Shown one piece after another: positions 11,705 through 21,840 of a DNA stretch of 42,919 nt. Under the pieces are notes generated by a model, which was not told the DNA's origin, ran no database searches, and saw only the letters and a program-made list of their open reading frames with translations. A program made the position numbers and the translations under genes. Position 1 is the first letter of the stretch. Each line of letters opens with the position of its first letter. Source of the stretch: Saccoglossus kowalevskii (lineage: Eukaryota > Hemichordata > Enteropneusta > Harrimaniidae); assembly GCF_000003605.2 (NCBI RefSeq), contig NW_003111473.1:291208-334126 (forward strand), given 5' to 3'.

Positions 11705-12010
11705 TTAGCTCTGCTGTCAACTTTATCGAGTGGAGCTTATCGTCTGTCGTCACCATTCGCATCAACGTTTTATTTTTTCGACTTCTTCTTGGAAACTACT
11801 ATTCTGATTGATTTGATACTTGATGTACCTTGGGTAGACCTCTCTTAGATTTGTTCATTTTGTGATGATATCTTTAATTCTCTAATTTTTTATATATATA
11901 TAGGTACTACAAGTGTACCTCTCAGATTTGTTCATTTGTGATATCTTCAATTCTTTAATTGAAATGTGCATTGCTAACAGCGGAGCTATCTTGGCCAAGA
12001 GACTGCTTGT
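11705..12010 (+). mobile_element. Pearl-like dispersed repeat, copy 2 (short)
   Basis: It starts TTAGCTCTGCTGTCAACTTT, passes a GTGGAGC half of the end hairpin, contains one shortened core monomer (AGATTTGTTCATTTTGTGATG), and ends GCGGAGCTATCTTGGCC then CTGCTTGT. Both ends match copy 3 (40918-41615, reversed), so this is a full-ended copy with a reduced tandem core. Confidence 0.75.
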
Positions 12011-12074
12011 AAATCCTCATTTGGACTGAGCCTGAAATTAGAGCTATTCAAATTGGGTTACATCTGCCCTGCCC

Positions 12075-12215
12075 TCAGATATGCTTTGACTGATCTTGTT
12101 CAAACTTAACAAAAAGACCACATATAATTACTTACATATACACATTGATTTTCTTTACCATTTGGGTATGGCTGACTGGCTGTCATTTTGGTTCTGTTAT
12201 GCTAATTTCTCTGGA
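12075..12215 (+). repeat. Second dispersed repeat family, copy at 12.1 kb
   Basis: The pair of motifs ATGCTTTGACTGATCTTGTT and GACTGGCTGTCATTTTGG recurs in different order at 400-510 and, reversed, at 23350-23435 (CAAAATGGCTGCCAGTCAGT). It sits right after a pearl-like element in both 1-510 and 11705-12215, so it may be part of a larger composite repeat. Confidence 0.5.
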
Positions 12216-12344
12216 ATATAATAACCTCAATTCAATGCATGGAGTCCTCTATTTACAACTACATGTGACTTGTACTGCACATTGAAATCTACCATACTAC
12301 TGAAAACACCAAACACGAACTGTGTTGTCAATGCTTTTTAATTT

Positions 12345-12350
12345 TTTATT
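12345..12350 (-). terminator. Candidate minus-strand polyadenylation signal
   Basis: TTTATT on + reads AATAAA on the minus strand, about 240 bp past the stop of the exon-like frame at 12692-12592, in very AT-rich sequence. Confidence 0.3.
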
Positions 12351-12591
12351 CATAACATTATACATGTACAGATATATATATATGAAATTTCATACTTTGC
12401 ATGATAATCAAATGTTCTGTATTACAATCAGTATTTTTATACAGTTTTTTAAATAACTTATTTTAGAATATTACATAAATATATTCAATTCTTTCTACTA
12501 ACTTTTAAAAGTGTATGCATATTTTGTCAATAGTTCATTTAGCGTGTAAAATAAATTATCACTAATATTAATATTTCTGTACTGCCTGTCA

Positions 12592-12692
12592 TCAGCAGAA
12601 TGTGCAACATTTGTGTTGATGAACATTCAAATTTCCACAATTAATAAATTCAATGAGCTCTTCTAATGGAAATGGCAAGTATGATTTTTGAC
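12592..12692 (-). CDS. Probable terminal exon of a minus-strand gene, unrecognised
   Basis: Minus-strand acceptor TATTGCACCCAG ends at 12693. A phase 1 frame then encodes 32 residues, including YLPFPLEELIEFINCGNL and a Cys-rich end HKCCTFC, before TGA at 12594-12592. An AATAAA follows about 240 bp downstream on the same strand. The composition is coding-like and the layout fits a last exon. The PFPLEEL...C...C pattern is loosely like C-termini of some leucine-rich-repeat proteins, but this is too weak to name it. Its partner exons were not identified; the exon-like frame at 11522 does not continue it, because this one terminates. Confidence 0.4.
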
Positions 12693-12784
12693 CTGGGTGC
12701 AATATGCATTAATTACCACCGGTGATTCCTTTGATGACTTCAAATCACCTAATAAATACCTAATTAAATTTTGGTAAGATCTCG

Positions 12785-12848
12785 GTCGCCATCTTTCTTT
12801 ATATGAGACCCATATCTCATGCATGTACGACAACCACCGCCTTTTAAC
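12785..12848. repeat. Short dispersed repeat, copy 1 (partner 17738-17804)
   Basis: GTCGCCATCTTTCTTTATAT, ATCTCATGCATGTACG and CAACCACCGCCTTTTA match 17738-17804 at most positions. On the minus strand both copies contain AAAGATGGCGAC, a start-codon-like context. Confidence 0.55.
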
Positions 12849-12890
12849 AATTTTTGGTCAACAAAAAATACTGAGGAATTTCAAAATTTC

Positions 12891-13100
12891 AGATTAGATC
12901 AAAAAGAAAACTATTTACCGGTAGTACAAAATACAGGTAATTTGACAAACCTGGTATTGAAGATTAGATCAAAAAGAAAACTATTTACCGGTAGTACAAA
13001 ATACAGGTAATTTGACAAACCTGGTATTGAAGATTAGATCAAAAAGAAAACTATTTACCGGTAGTACAAAATACAGGTAATTTGACAAACCTGGTATTGA
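12891..13100 (+). repeat. 70-bp tandem repeat, three identical copies
   Basis: Units begin at 12891, 12961 and 13031 with AGATTAGATCAAAAAGAAAA. The copies appear identical, implying recent duplication. Confidence 0.95.
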
Positions 13101-13499
13101 AGATCAAAACAATCAGGCTTTGAAGAATGTCAAGAAAAATCAAAATCACATTTTTCACAAAAAATATTCAAGAACAGGTGATTGTCATTGTATATAATCC
13201 CCTTACTGTAATCAACATTTGAGAACAAGGAAGGGAAAACATGCCAGGTGTCTATAGCCTGAACAATGACATTTTGTTATTGGTACACTTTATCCAATAA
13301 TGGTATTCAAAATTTAATGCCGGTTAATATGAATATCATAACTTGTCTGAGTCAAAGTCTGTCCAAGATACAGGCAAGGACATACTAAAAACAACAAACA
13401 AATGGTCACTAATTTGAATAAAATAAAAAAAAACAATTGACAGATATCAGTTTTCCAACATGATTTATAATAGTCGTTTTGATTGTAAATAAACCATTT

Positions 13500-13830
13500 T
13501 CCGTACACTGCGAGAATCACGTGTTATGCGTGAAATCGAACGTAAAAACAGGACAAACAAAGGTCATAGCGTCGTAGTGGCGTCAAACATCGCGTGGGAT
13601 TCGATAAACGCGAAAATATTTTGGGGGCATTTCCATGTTTAATAATGTGCTGTATACATTTGATGATACACATGATTAAGTGAGGGTATTCGGAATCAAT
13701 ATTCCTCTGTCGAAGATCGGCCTGTCGATGTGAGCTACGAAATAAAGAAATTCGAGTTGAAAATCAAATCGTTCGATTTTTGCGGCAGACGTTCGACGTG
13801 CGTCTTTCATGCATCTCGCGAGATCTCGCA
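13500..13830. promoter_or_regulatory. CpG-dense, promoter-like region
   Basis: CpG dinucleotides are clearly denser here than in the AT-rich flanks. The palindrome TCTCGCGAGA at 13814-13823 matches the motif known from core, often bidirectional, promoters in vertebrates; whether it works the same way here is inference. Short open frames leave the region in both directions: 13526 on +, and 13810 on -. Confidence 0.4.
13676..13810 (-). CDS. Small open reading frame (44 aa) in the CpG-rich region
   Basis: It starts at an ATG immediately after TCTCGCGAGATGC on the minus strand and ends in TAA at 13678-13676. The peptide has mixed, coding-like composition (KIERFDFQLEFLYFVAHIDR) and no membrane segment. 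No splice donor of good quality was seen, so it would be a complete microprotein or a uORF of a minus-strand transcript. Unrecognised; could be chance. Confidence 0.2.
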   Translation of the reverse strand: MKDARRTSAAKIERFDFQLEFLYFVAHIDRPIFDRGILIPNTLT

Positions 13831-14208
13831 GTTGAACGGAAAATCACCTATTGTACATGTCCAAATTAAAACAAAATAGGTCAAAGATAACCCTGCATTC
13901 ATATGAATGGTCTGTGGGTTGGGATTAGAATCATAGAAACAGGTGATGTGTAGAGCTAGGTCAAAAGGTACCTTGAAATACATGTTCATTTGGTTTTTTG
14001 GATCAATCAAATCATGAAACAAAAGAAGGTGCATAGTTAGCCAAATATGTGCAACATTTAAACCAAGTTTGATTAACATTGGGACAGGGATGTTTGAGAT
14101 GTATTTTTGGGACAGTAATGGATATATATTTTCTGGTAGTGAAATAGTATTGCATGAAAAAGAACTATCGTTTCTGTCAAGGCTTCAGTTCAGTTCAATA
14201 TTACACTG

Positions 14209-14481
14209 GTTTTCATGAAGGCGTGAATTTATTTTATGGGCATTTATAAATATTTCTAAAACATATATCCTGAAGGATCATCACACTTCATTCAAATGCA
14301 ATGGCTGTTGAAAACCCTGTGAGTCTTTGCGAGCCAGTGTCAAAAGGAGTGGTTAACTGACAACAGTAGAGTTCTATACAGAAGGAATTCATCAGCTTAT
14401 TATTGGTTTAGTTGTTTTCAATCATCATTTGACATTTATAAATATTTGTTATGAAAAACAAACTCACGCCTTCATGAAACC
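14209..14481. mobile_element. ~270-bp inverted-repeat element (MITE-like)
   Basis: TTTCATGAAGGCGTGA at 14211-14226 is matched by its reverse complement at 14464-14479. Looser inverted similarity runs ~45 bp inward, including TTTATAAATATTT on both arms. There is no coding capacity and no clear target-site duplication. Confidence 0.7.
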
Positions 14482-15129
14482 TGATGTACTTTTTAATAAA
14501 AGCTTGTCTAAAAATATGGACCTTGATTTGAACATCAAGGGTTCCCTACTTGAACACTGTGGGGCATGAAATATTTTGTGAGTGATGAGCCAAAACAAGA
14601 CCCCCCCCCCAAGTATATCCCTTCTTATTTTGATTATTGTCCCAGAAACTTACCGAGCGCACGTGCCTTTATCATGATAAAATTCTAAACCCTTCGTTTT
14701 CTTCACACCTTCGTTTGCGTCAAAAAAGACTGAAAGTAACCGGGAAAATATTACGTACAATGCCCGGGTATAGTGACTGGCGGACAGACGTTGGCGTAGC
14801 TGTGGCTCATTGTCAAAATAGAGACCAAATAAGAGAAAACACAAAAATAAAAATAACAAATAAAGGTAGCGTAACGTCGGTCAGAATCTGCAGCTACCGC
14901 TTACTGTTTAGCCCGGACATTTAGTTCAAACTCAGCACCCGACTCTAAGCAATCCATCGAATTCAAGATACTTAGTCCAGGAACTAGATTTACAGGCAAC
15001 TTCACGCAATTTGGGTGTCATTTACTCTCTTTCTTCCGTATCCAGGTTCCGTACCTGTTCCGTACCATTTAAATTGTGTTTCTGCTCTACAGTTGTCCAG
15101 GGACTGTAATGTAAATAGTAGTGTGGAAT

Positions 15130-15700
15130 AAAATATTGTGTGTAGCGCTATCTACGGTCAAAAATTATAACTGCGATCGTTTTTATATCTTGTTTATGAC
15201 ACCACCAACGTTCAATATTAATCGTAATAGTAGTTTATAAATAAATAAACTCTGCTCGGACTGATAAATATGATATATAGAAGATAATATTCGGTAATCG
15301 TAGTCCTAAATAACTATTAAAAATAGCCAGATGTTTCGAGCAATGGCTCTTTATCGATAGCATAGAAGAAAATGTTATAACGTATAGGTAGAACATATAT
15401 TAATGATATATTCGTATTCGTTTTGAATGTGTCTGGATTGTTACTACGCCACCTACGTTAAATATGTTAAATCCGTTCGTTTATTTTTGTTGTTACAAAA
15501 TGTAATAGCGCCACCAGCGTTACTTCTCAAACACCCTTTGTTTTCAGACGGAACTACTAGCACCACCAACGATCACATTATCAACTTCTTTTGTTTTATT
15601 ATGGATATGTTTATTGTTATACTGCCATCATCGTTAGTACAAAAAACACGTTTCGTCTTTTGTGAGATTCCGATTATTGTATATGGCGCCACCAACACCA
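15130..15700 (+). repeat. Degenerate ~60-bp repeat with GCGCCACCAACGTT core
   Basis: Variants of GCGCCACCAACGTT occur near 15197, 15447, 15508, 15560, 15625 and 15685; the last five are spaced about 52-65 bp. The 117-codon frame through them (15427-15780) is probably a by-product of the repeat. Confidence 0.5.
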
Positions 15701-15785
15701 GGAAAATGTTCCAGTCCATGGAGGTTCATGGTCTCAGGGGCGGTAACCATTTGTTCCTCCTGCAGTGCCAGGCTACCTGAAATTG
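15685..15785. other. Coding-like island of uncertain strand
   Basis: A GC-richer stretch is open on both strands with plausible composition. On the minus strand, acceptor CAATTTCAG (ending 15774) leads into a frame containing LALQEEQMVTAPETMNLHGL. On + an ATG at 15685 opens with MAPPTPGKCSSPWRF and a GTAACC donor-like site follows. I cannot decide which, if either, is an exon. Confidence 0.25.
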
Positions 15786-16053
15786 CTGATCAACACAATT
15801 CCAGGATGTTATATAATTTGAAGACTGATATAACCAAAATCGATGAGTAGATATTTTTCTGAATAATTTGATGTGAATACGCTTGGGAGCAGACAACGGG
15901 TTGAGATTTGTTTTTGATGAGTTTTGTGTCTAAAAAAATATCGTTAAAAATGCTTAAAATATAAAATAAAGGAATTGTATCAGTAGTACGTTGTTGTACA
16001 TAATGTAACAAAAAAATCTTCAAACCGTGAAACAGATATCCACCGTCGCACTG

Positions 16054-16061
16054 TGACGTCA
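16054..16061. promoter_or_regulatory. Perfect CRE palindrome TGACGTCA
   Basis: A perfect 8-bp cAMP-response-element/ATF site next to CpG-richer sequence (16080-16280). No gene start could be tied to it. Confidence 0.2.
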
Positions 16062-16285
16062 TATGTTTACATTTTTGGCAATCAGCATGCAATGTCTGTT
16101 AACAAATGTCGCTCACTGTTTAGTACTAGCTTGTGATCTGACGTGTCAACGTTGTCAATAACAGCAACACGTAAATGTACATTCATATAACAACAACAGC
16201 ACACAATGCCCCGGGACACAACGCCGTTATTATATCCATCGAATGCGGTCTTTGTCGTCACTGCGCGCGCAATACCATAAACAAA

Positions 16286-16848
16286 TGGGGGACGGTCGAT
16301 TCGTCCCAAATCACATTCGTCCCAAGTCGTTTCGTCCCACAAGTTAATTCGTCCCAAGTCGATTCGTCCCACAAGTTGATTCGTCCCAAAGTCGATTCGT
16401 CCCACGCACTGTTTTTGCCGACGTTATATACAAATACACCTTATATGCAACGTAGAGTTATTAGTTAATAAAAACAAATACACCTTACACGCAACGTACA
16501 AGTTATTAGTTAATAAATACAAATACACCGTTCAAGTTATTAGTTAATAAATACAAATACACCGTACACGCAACGTAGAGTTATTAGTTAATAAATAAAT
16601 AAATACAAATACACCGTTCACGCAACGTGGAGTTATTAATTAGCGTGTCAGTAACAGTTGGCATAGAAATTGACCCTGCTCAAGATCGTAATGCTGACCA
16701 AAAATTAAATAAATTGGACGAATGTGAATTGGGACGAATGTGAATTGGAACGAATCGACTCGTGGGACGAATGTGAATTGGGACGAATCGACTTGTGGGA
16801 CGAATGTGTTGGGACGAATGTGAATTGGGACGAATTGACTGTGAATCA
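16286..16848. mobile_element. Foldback-like element: inverted arms of TTCGTCCCA repeats around a direct-repeat core
   Basis: The left arm (16286-16407) is a run of ~15-bp units around GATTCGTCCCAAGTC. The right arm (16713-16846) is the same motif inverted, as TGGGACGAATGTGAAT and TGGGACGAATCGACT units. Between them, 16430-16640 holds four to five direct copies of a ~55-bp unit (AAATACACC, GCAACGTAGAGTTATTAGTT). Long terminal inverted arms made of short tandem units are the hallmark of foldback elements. No terminal duplication was identified. A degenerate run of the same motif occurs at 5090-5140. Confidence 0.6.
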
Positions 16849-16892
16849 AACAAATGTGACGGCCTATTTCGACACATTGCCCTCTGAAGTTC

Positions 16893-17307
16893 AATTTATT
16901 GAAATTATGAAGAAGTGCTCTGTCGATGTTGCACAATTTATCCAGTCAGGTATGAAAATCAGAGATGAATTATACATGTAACAGCTCCACCAAACTAAGT
17001 ACTATTAGTGCTTTATAGTAGCTTTTATTCGTCACATTTTTGTTTATACGTAGTTCTTATTTGTTCGTAAATTTTTTGTTTTCTTTTGTTTTGTTTTCTT
17101 TTGTTTATACAACCATAAAAACAACTTCTGTATGGTTGCCCACTTGCATTTACAGAAAATGAAAAGCAAGTAACCACAGTTACTGCTTGCCTTGTAGACT
17201 GTCTATCCAGCCATTGGCTTTCAGGCATAATGGGTACAGGCAGAGGTACAGAACAGTTCAAAATATTACAGACTGTAATAAAAAACATTCTGTATTGCAA
17301 AAAGTAA
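16893..17307 (+). CDS. Unrecognised gene, two phase-matched exons (about 16893-16949 and 17156-17307)
   Basis: The first exon may start after the acceptor-like CCCTCTGAAG at 16892, or further upstream in the open frame that continues into the foldback arm. It encodes QFIEIMKKCSVDVAQFIQS and ends at a GTATGA donor in phase 1. The second follows CATTTACAG at 17155. It resumes in phase 1 and encodes 50 codons, including VTACLVDCLSSHWLSGIMGT and FKILQTVIKNILYCKK, then TAA. The alpha-helical, Leu/Ile/Val/Cys-rich composition looks like the C-terminal end of a helical-repeat or globular protein. I do not recognise it. The 5' part is missing: either exons lie upstream of the foldback element or the element cut the gene. 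Confidence 0.5.
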
Positions 17308-17696
17308 AGTAAGTTCTTGTCCCATTGTTTGAGTTTACATTTATTAAAGCGTGGTGGTCGTCAACATTGATTTTCCCACAATCTAAGGCGCGACTTTCTT
17401 TATCTTTGTACGTCATCTAATCATATTAGAAAGGAATATTATTTAGCATTAGAAACCTCACTGAGAAACAATGTTGAATCTTCATCACTAATGAATAGTT
17501 TTCTTTCAGGGGGGTTGAATTATAGGTTTAATTTCCTTTTTGGTGATACACTATGGAACATAAATGAAAATGTGGGAAATACCTCATCAGCTTTAATTAG
17601 GAAATATGTAACTGATTTATGGCAATATAGAAAAGAAATGATGAATGTAATTTAAACATATGTAATACTGTTTTCATGCTGCCTATACAAAGGTTG

Positions 17697-17702
17697 AATA
17701 AA
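17697..17702 (+). terminator. Candidate polyadenylation signal AATAAA
   Basis: First canonical hexamer after the stop at 17307, about 390 bp downstream. Confidence 0.35.
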
Positions 17703-17737
17703 CAAGGGTCGTCTACTCGTTGATCTGCGCAACAGTC

Positions 17738-17804
17738 TGTGTCGCCATCTTTGTTTATACATCTCGTGCATGTGTGGCGCAACAACTACTGCCCTTTAAT
17801 CTGA
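17738..17804. repeat. Short dispersed repeat, copy 2
   Basis: Partner of 12785-12848; see that entry. Confidence 0.55.
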
Positions 17805-18002
17805 AAAGAAATTAATTACTAGTAATTGGAAATGAAGGCATATTTATATTACGTTTGTGATTCATGTGCTGAATCTACGTAATAACCTAACATTTCATGT
17901 CATTTGTGTATATTTTGTCATATTTCATATACTTGCTGTATATATTGGCTGATACTCGGAAAATAAAAAAAAAATCTGTACATTTATTCCATTTGTCTCT
18001 TT

Positions 18003-19730
18003 GTTTTTATGGAGATTGTAAACCATCATGGTTTTATTCATATGGAAATTAAACGGCCATGGTTTTATTCATATGGAAATTAAACCGCCATGGTTTTTAT
18101 TCATATGGAGATTGTAAACCATCATGGTTTTATTCATATGGAGATTGTAAACCGCTGTGTTTTTTTTTTCAAATGGAGATTATAAACCACTATGGTTGTA
18201 TTCATATGGAGATTGTAAACAGCCATGGTTTTATTCATATGGAGATTGTAAACTGCCATGATTTTATTCATATGGAGATTGTAAACCGCCATGGTTTTAT
18301 TCATATGGAGATTGTAAACCGCCATGGTTTTTTTCATATGGAGATTTGTAAACCGCCATGATTTTTTTCATATGGAGATTGTAAACCGCCATGGTTTTAT
18401 TCATATGGAGATTGTAAATCGTCATGATTTTTTTTATATGGAGATTGTAAACCGCCATGGTTTTATTCATATGGAGATTGTAAACCGCCATGGTTTTATT
18501 CATATGGAGATTGTAAACCATCATGGTTTTATTCATATGGAGATTGTAAACTGCCGTGTTTTTTTTCTTCAAATGGAGATTATAAACCACTATGGTTGTA
18601 TTTATATGGAGATTGTAAACAGCCATGGTTTTATTCATATGGAGATTGTAAACACCATGATTTTATCATATGGAGATTGTAAACAACCATGATTTNNNNN
18701 NNNNNNNNNNNNNNNNNNNNNNNNNNNNNNNNNNNNNNNNNNNNNAAACCGCCATGATTTTTTTCATATGGAGATTGTAAACCGCCATGGTTTTATTCAT
18801 ATGGAGATTGTAAATCGTCATGATTTTTTTTATATGGAGATTGTAAACCGCCATGGTTTTATTCATATGGAGATTGTAAACCGCCATGGTTTTATTCATA
18901 TGGAGATTGTAAACCATCATGGTTTTATTCATATGGAGATTGTAAACTGCCGTGTTTTTTTTCTTCAAATGGAGATTATAAACCACTATGGTTGTATTTA
19001 TATGGAGATTGTAAACAGCCATGGTTTTATTCATATGGAGATTGTAAACAACCATGATTTTATTCATATGGAGATTGTAAACAACCATGATTTTATTCAT
19101 ATGGAGATTGTAAACCGCCATGGTTTGATTCATATGGAGATTGTAAACAACCATGATTTTATTCATATGGAGATTGTAAACCGCCATGGTTTGATTCATA
19201 TGGAGATTGTAAACCGTCATGATTTTTTTCATATGGAGATTGTAAACCGCCATGGTTTGATTCATATGGAGATTGTAAACAGCCATGGTTTTATTCATAT
19301 GGAGATTGTAAACAACCATGATTTTATTCATATGGAGATTGTAAACCGCCATGGTTTGATTCATATGGAGATTGTAAACCGTCATGATTTTTTTCATATG
19401 GAGATTGTAAACCGCCATGGTTTGATTCATATGGAGATTGTAAACAGCCATGGTTTTATTCATATGGAGATTGTAAACAACCATGATTTTATTCATATGG
19501 AGATTGTAAACCGCCATGGTTTTATTCATATGGAGATTGTAAACCGCCATGGTTTTATTCATATGGAGATTGTAAACCATCATGGTTTTATTCATATGGA
19601 AATTGTAAAATACCATAGTTTTTTTTTTCCATATAGAGATTGTAAACTTCCATGGTTTTATTCATATGAAGACTAAACCATCATGGTTTTATTCATATGG
19701 AGATTGTAAACCGCCATGGTTTTATTTATT
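18003..19730. repeat. 33-bp minisatellite, ~50 units, interrupted by an N gap
   Basis: The unit is TTCATATGGAGATTGTAAAC followed by CGCCATGGTTTTA. Because 33 is a multiple of three, both strands stay open for hundreds of codons (11-residue periodic peptides); these are artefacts of the repeat, not genes. Sub-variants form higher-order blocks: a five-unit, 165-bp block repeats around 19216 and 19381, and the segment 18360-18690 recurs after the gap at 18750-19070. On the minus strand each consensus unit contains AATAAAA and ACCATGG. Confidence 0.95.
18696..18745. other. Assembly gap (50 N)
   Basis: A run of 50 N inside the 33-bp minisatellite; true length unknown. Confidence 1.
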
Positions 19731-20123
19731 CAAGTCTCTGTAGATTCCACAAAAACAGGGCCACTGTCATGGAATTTTGCCTAAACCATGGATAACAAGT
19801 CTGTTCAAAGCTTATATAGTTGTGTCTTATGGTAATTTTTTCAAAAATTAATTTTCCATAAAGACATAACCACCAGGGTCAATTTGATTAAAGTCTGATG
19901 TAGGTATAGGCTTTTTTTTTCTTTTTTAACTTTTATACTTTTTTGTTGTCCTCTTTGTTTATTTATAATGACTATTGTATAGTTGTTACATATTTGCCAA
20001 TATTAAATTTGTTTTATTTTATATCTTGCTTTGAATTAAAAAGTCCTATACCTACACCGCATTTTAATTTTAATAATATGAGAGTACAAAAAACAAAAAA
20101 AACATTATCTTACTGAATACCTG

Positions 20124-20275
20124 GGGCTAATCTGCACTGGCTCGGAAGGTTGTAAATGATTAGCTAGTTTGAATTTGCATAACAATACTGACAATGAACG
20201 TGCATTCAACGCCACAAGTTTTTTTGTTTTTTTTAGCCAATCAGAATTCATCTTCCGAGCCAGTGCAGATCAGCC
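20124..20275. mobile_element. 152-bp MITE with 9-bp target-site duplication
   Basis: Terminal inverted repeats share CTGCACTGGCTCGGAAG (left, and reverse-complemented right). The direct repeat GAATACCTG flanks the element at 20115-20123 and 20276-20284. A perfect 9-bp duplication fits Mutator-like insertion better than hAT (8 bp). The interior is non-coding. Confidence 0.85.
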
Positions 20276-20299
20276 GAATACCTGCATAAAAAAGCAATA

Positions 20300-21840
20300 T
20301 TGACTTCATTGTCTTGGTAGTTTGTGTGTAGACCAAGTCTATGATTTTAAAAAACGGGTATTTTCGTAAGCTGTAATCAATTGTTTGTTCTTATTTTCGT
20401 ATTAATAAAAAACTTGTACCGGTAAATCCATAGACGTGGGCAAGGTGTAAAATGTAATCAGCTATTTTATTTGTCCGTAATTTGTACAAAGATCTTATTT
20501 TTTGTAAGCATATAAAGCATTTTCCACATTAAATATCGTAATTCTTACGCAATTTCCAATTTTGATTCTTAAACACAAATTATCAAATATATTATAAAAA
20601 TGTAAAATGTAATTAGGAATTTGCTTTATCTGTCGTTTTATTTCTTGTAAAAAGCCTTTTTTATTTCCTGTTACCTGTACCAGCTATCTATCTCCTTTTT
20701 CCCCTCCACAGAATAGTCACAAACAGACTGCTAATATTTGTTCCTTTCATAATCATATTATCATCTTTTAAGATGGCAACTGTAAAATCTGTATAGGAAA
20801 CCGCATCTCTAATAGAAGCTGCATCTTTACTACATCTTGGAACAATTGAGAACAAAAATTCACCATTTCTCTTATGTGCAGTTGCTCTAATAGAAGCCGC
20901 ATCACGTCTATGCATTCTACCATTTTAATAGAAGTCATGGCTTCTAATGCCGATAATGTGCTTGACTTTACCTCACATGTTATATTGCGATAAATCCAAT
21001 ATGCCACTATGGGAATTCATTGTTGTTTAAATACAATCATTTTTTTTCACAGTAACGATGTATATAACAGTATTTGCAGAGTACTATCTGATACAAGATA
21101 TGCATACCAAAATATATTGACCAATTTTAATGTTTATATTCTACCATGTAATGTACAATACTACAATAATTGAAATGAATATTAATTAATGAATAATTTA
21201 ATTTCTTGTAAATGTTAGCTTTATGGTTAAACAACTGCATGGTGCATGCAACTTGACTGAACACCATACAATTGAGACTACTGTAAAAAAACTTTATTTT
21301 CACTTGGAATTAATTTCAACTACCGGTATGTTGTCTTTTACAAACATTTTGGTTGCATACAGTTGTGATGGACACTGCCTCATAATAAAGCACAATTTTA
21401 AAAATCCATGGTCAATATATGGTTACAAAATAATCTCCTGATACTATGAGGTTATTACGAGGATACCCCAAAGTATGCACAAAGACAGTACGGCGGCAGT
21501 ATCGACCGACGCACAGCAGAGGTCAATGCGACGGCGTAATAACCTTATTATTATACATCTTTTCCATCCAAGGATACATCATGGGAATACCTAAATCTAA
21601 AAAGTTTAGAACAGAATAAGCGAACTTCTTTGTGTGGAGTCCGGTCAAACCCTGGTGGCAGCCATGTTTTTTTTTTTAGTAGAGGACGCTTACACGCGTA
21701 ATCATTCCATATTTGGAAGTCGCATTTCCTTATATGGTAGGATGAAAATACCCAGTAAAATACCGCAAAATTACGGCACTCTGTAACTTATGGCGTTACA
21801 GTGACAGATTTATAATAATGTATATCACTTGACACCTTAA
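20300..21840. other. No supported gene; minor repeats
   Basis: AT-rich sequence. A motif TCTAATAGAAGCYGCATC is repeated at about 20807 and 20887. The minus-strand frame over it (21007-20768) has no splice support. A short inverted pair AGGTTATTACG/CGTAATAACCT bounds 21449-21545 and may be a small foldback relic. Confidence 0.35.

Noticed and set aside
13807-14079. 90-codon minus frame as a protein-coding exon
   Set aside because: No acceptor or donor in register and no motif; it overlaps the CpG-rich region. Possibly part of an old repeat.
15427-15780. 117-codon + frame as a gene
   Set aside because: It runs through a degenerate ~60-bp repeat, lacks splice or start support, and has T-rich biased composition.
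18666-19676. Open frames of ~300 codons on both strands with an 11-residue period
   Set aside because: They follow from a 33-bp (multiple of three) repeat unit without stops; the minus frame even crosses the N gap. No splice sites, start region or non-repeat coding sequence support a gene.
20768-21007. 79-codon minus frame downstream of AMZ
   Set aside because: It contains internal repeats (TAATAGAAGCYGCATC) and lacks splice sites; not supported as a further AMZ exon because the AMZ frame already stops at 22519.
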